Of a stretch of 14,588 nucleotides of DNA, positions 14,388 to 14,588 are shown piece after piece. Both the position numbers and the translations under genes were made by a program. The first letter of the stretch is position 1; the number at the start of each line of letters is the position of its first letter. Origin of the DNA: an uncultured Sutterella sp. (GTDB lineage Bacteria > Pseudomonadota > Gammaproteobacteria > Burkholderiales > Burkholderiaceae_F); the NCBI GenBank assembly GCA_900542805.1, contig UQOW01000026.1, forward strand, positions 1-14,588, in the 5' to 3' direction. Below the pieces are notes generated by a model, which worked only from the letters and a program-made list of their open reading frames with translations, made no database searches and was not told the DNA's origin.

Positions 14388-14463
14388 TGGCACCTCCGCT
14401 GGGACTCGAACCCAGATTTACGCCTTAGGAGGGCATCGTTCTATCCAGTTGAACTACGGCGGT
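14388..14463 (-). tRNA. tRNA-Arg, anticodon CCT
   Basis: The - strand folds as a cloverleaf: acceptor ACCGCCG / CGGAGGT, D-stem GTTC / GAAC, anticodon stem ATGCC / GGCGT with loop CTCCTAA (anticodon CCT, reading AGG), T-arm CTGGG-TTCGAGT-CCCAG, discriminator G and an encoded CCA. The total is 76 nt. The acceptor stem has one G4-A69 mismatch, with six good pairs around it. Arg with CCT is a single-copy minor tRNA in many bacteria. Confidence 0.95.
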
Positions 14464-14479
14464 AGCGCGGCAAGGCGCC

Positions 14480-14508
14480 ATATTAGCCGATTCTGTTTGC
14501 CTTGTGAC
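14480..14508 (-). promoter_or_regulatory. Candidate promoter of tRNA-Arg
   Basis: On the - strand GTCACA (14503-14508) and TAATAT (14480-14485) are spaced by 17 bp. The -10 box is followed by a GC-rich GGCGCC, as is usual for stringently controlled stable-RNA promoters. Start of transcription would be about 10 nt before the mature tRNA. Confidence 0.45.
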
Positions 14509-14533
14509 GCTTTTACGGCGTACGCGGGACCTT

Positions 14534-14581
14534 TTACCGACAGCGGCGTAAAGTCCCGTCGTTCAGGGCGGGGATATAAGC
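14534..14581 (+). repeat. IS200/IS605-type right-end hairpin, copy 3
   Basis: Starts TTACCGACAGCGGCGTAAAG as in copy 2, and carries the hairpin 14554-14573, whose stem pairs through TCCCGTC / GGGCGGGG with a short loop. The end differs from the other two copies (ATATAAGCC in place of AGGAAGTCAA). It lies about 70 bp upstream of the tRNA gene, in the opposite orientation, and runs to the window edge. No coding remnant beyond LPTAA-stop is visible on its left. Confidence 0.6.
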
Positions 14582-14588
14582 CGCGCAA

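Noticed and set aside
1..14588. A CRISPR array or phage/defence island
   Set aside because: No regularly spaced direct repeats are present; the three hairpin copies are dispersed over 14 kb. No cas, restriction, phage or reverse-transcriptase genes are seen.

Overview
This window reads as ordinary chromosome of a moderately GC-rich Burkholderiales (Betaproteobacteria) bacterium. The evidence is a full-length single-chain PurL (1313 aa), a 327-aa malate dehydrogenase of the beta-proteobacterial type, and the neighbourhood orn / M48-like membrane protein / rsgA, which I recognise from Burkholderiales. A Sutterellaceae-like gut organism is my best guess from the P-type ATPase subtype and general feel; the sequence alone does not prove it.

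Layout. 1-296: an IS200/IS605-type right-end hairpin, then the purL leader. 297-5359: purL and a LysE/RhtB exporter on the + strand, meeting a PIN-domain gene on the - strand with overlapping stop codons. 5392-9244: a four-gene + strand cassette built around a P1B-like metal P-type ATPase. It consists of a small Gly-zipper membrane protein, a terminator-like hairpin, the ATPase, an HMA-like membrane protein whose start overlaps the ATPase stop, and a second small membrane protein with a basic tail. 9245-9539: a structured intergenic region with terminators. 9540-10862: malate dehydrogenase (-), its leader, and a solo IS-end fossil. 10859-12228: a 71-aa two-helix membrane protein and rsgA (-). 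12236-13699: an M48/Ste24-like membrane protein (-) that has lost its HEXXH motif. 13793-14359: oligoribonuclease (+). 14388-14463: tRNA-Arg(CCT) (-). 14534-14588: a third IS-end hairpin at the window edge.

How the genes fit together. purL serves purine synthesis, mdh the TCA cycle, orn RNA turnover and rsgA 30S subunit maturation; these are housekeeping genes. The two parts that deserve attention are the P-type ATPase cassette and the M48 protein. The ATPase has a Ser-Cys metal-site motif and no CxxC; its degenerate N-terminal HMA-like domain is repeated in the next gene, and it is flanked by two small membrane proteins with Lys/Ala/Arg-rich tails. That gene plan recalls the PacL-type helper proteins of mycobacterial metal efflux ATPases. 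The M48 protein appears to be a pseudoprotease kept in a normal operon position. Three copies of an IS200/IS605-like terminal hairpin, all in the same orientation and none with a transposase in the window, are the only mobile-element traces.
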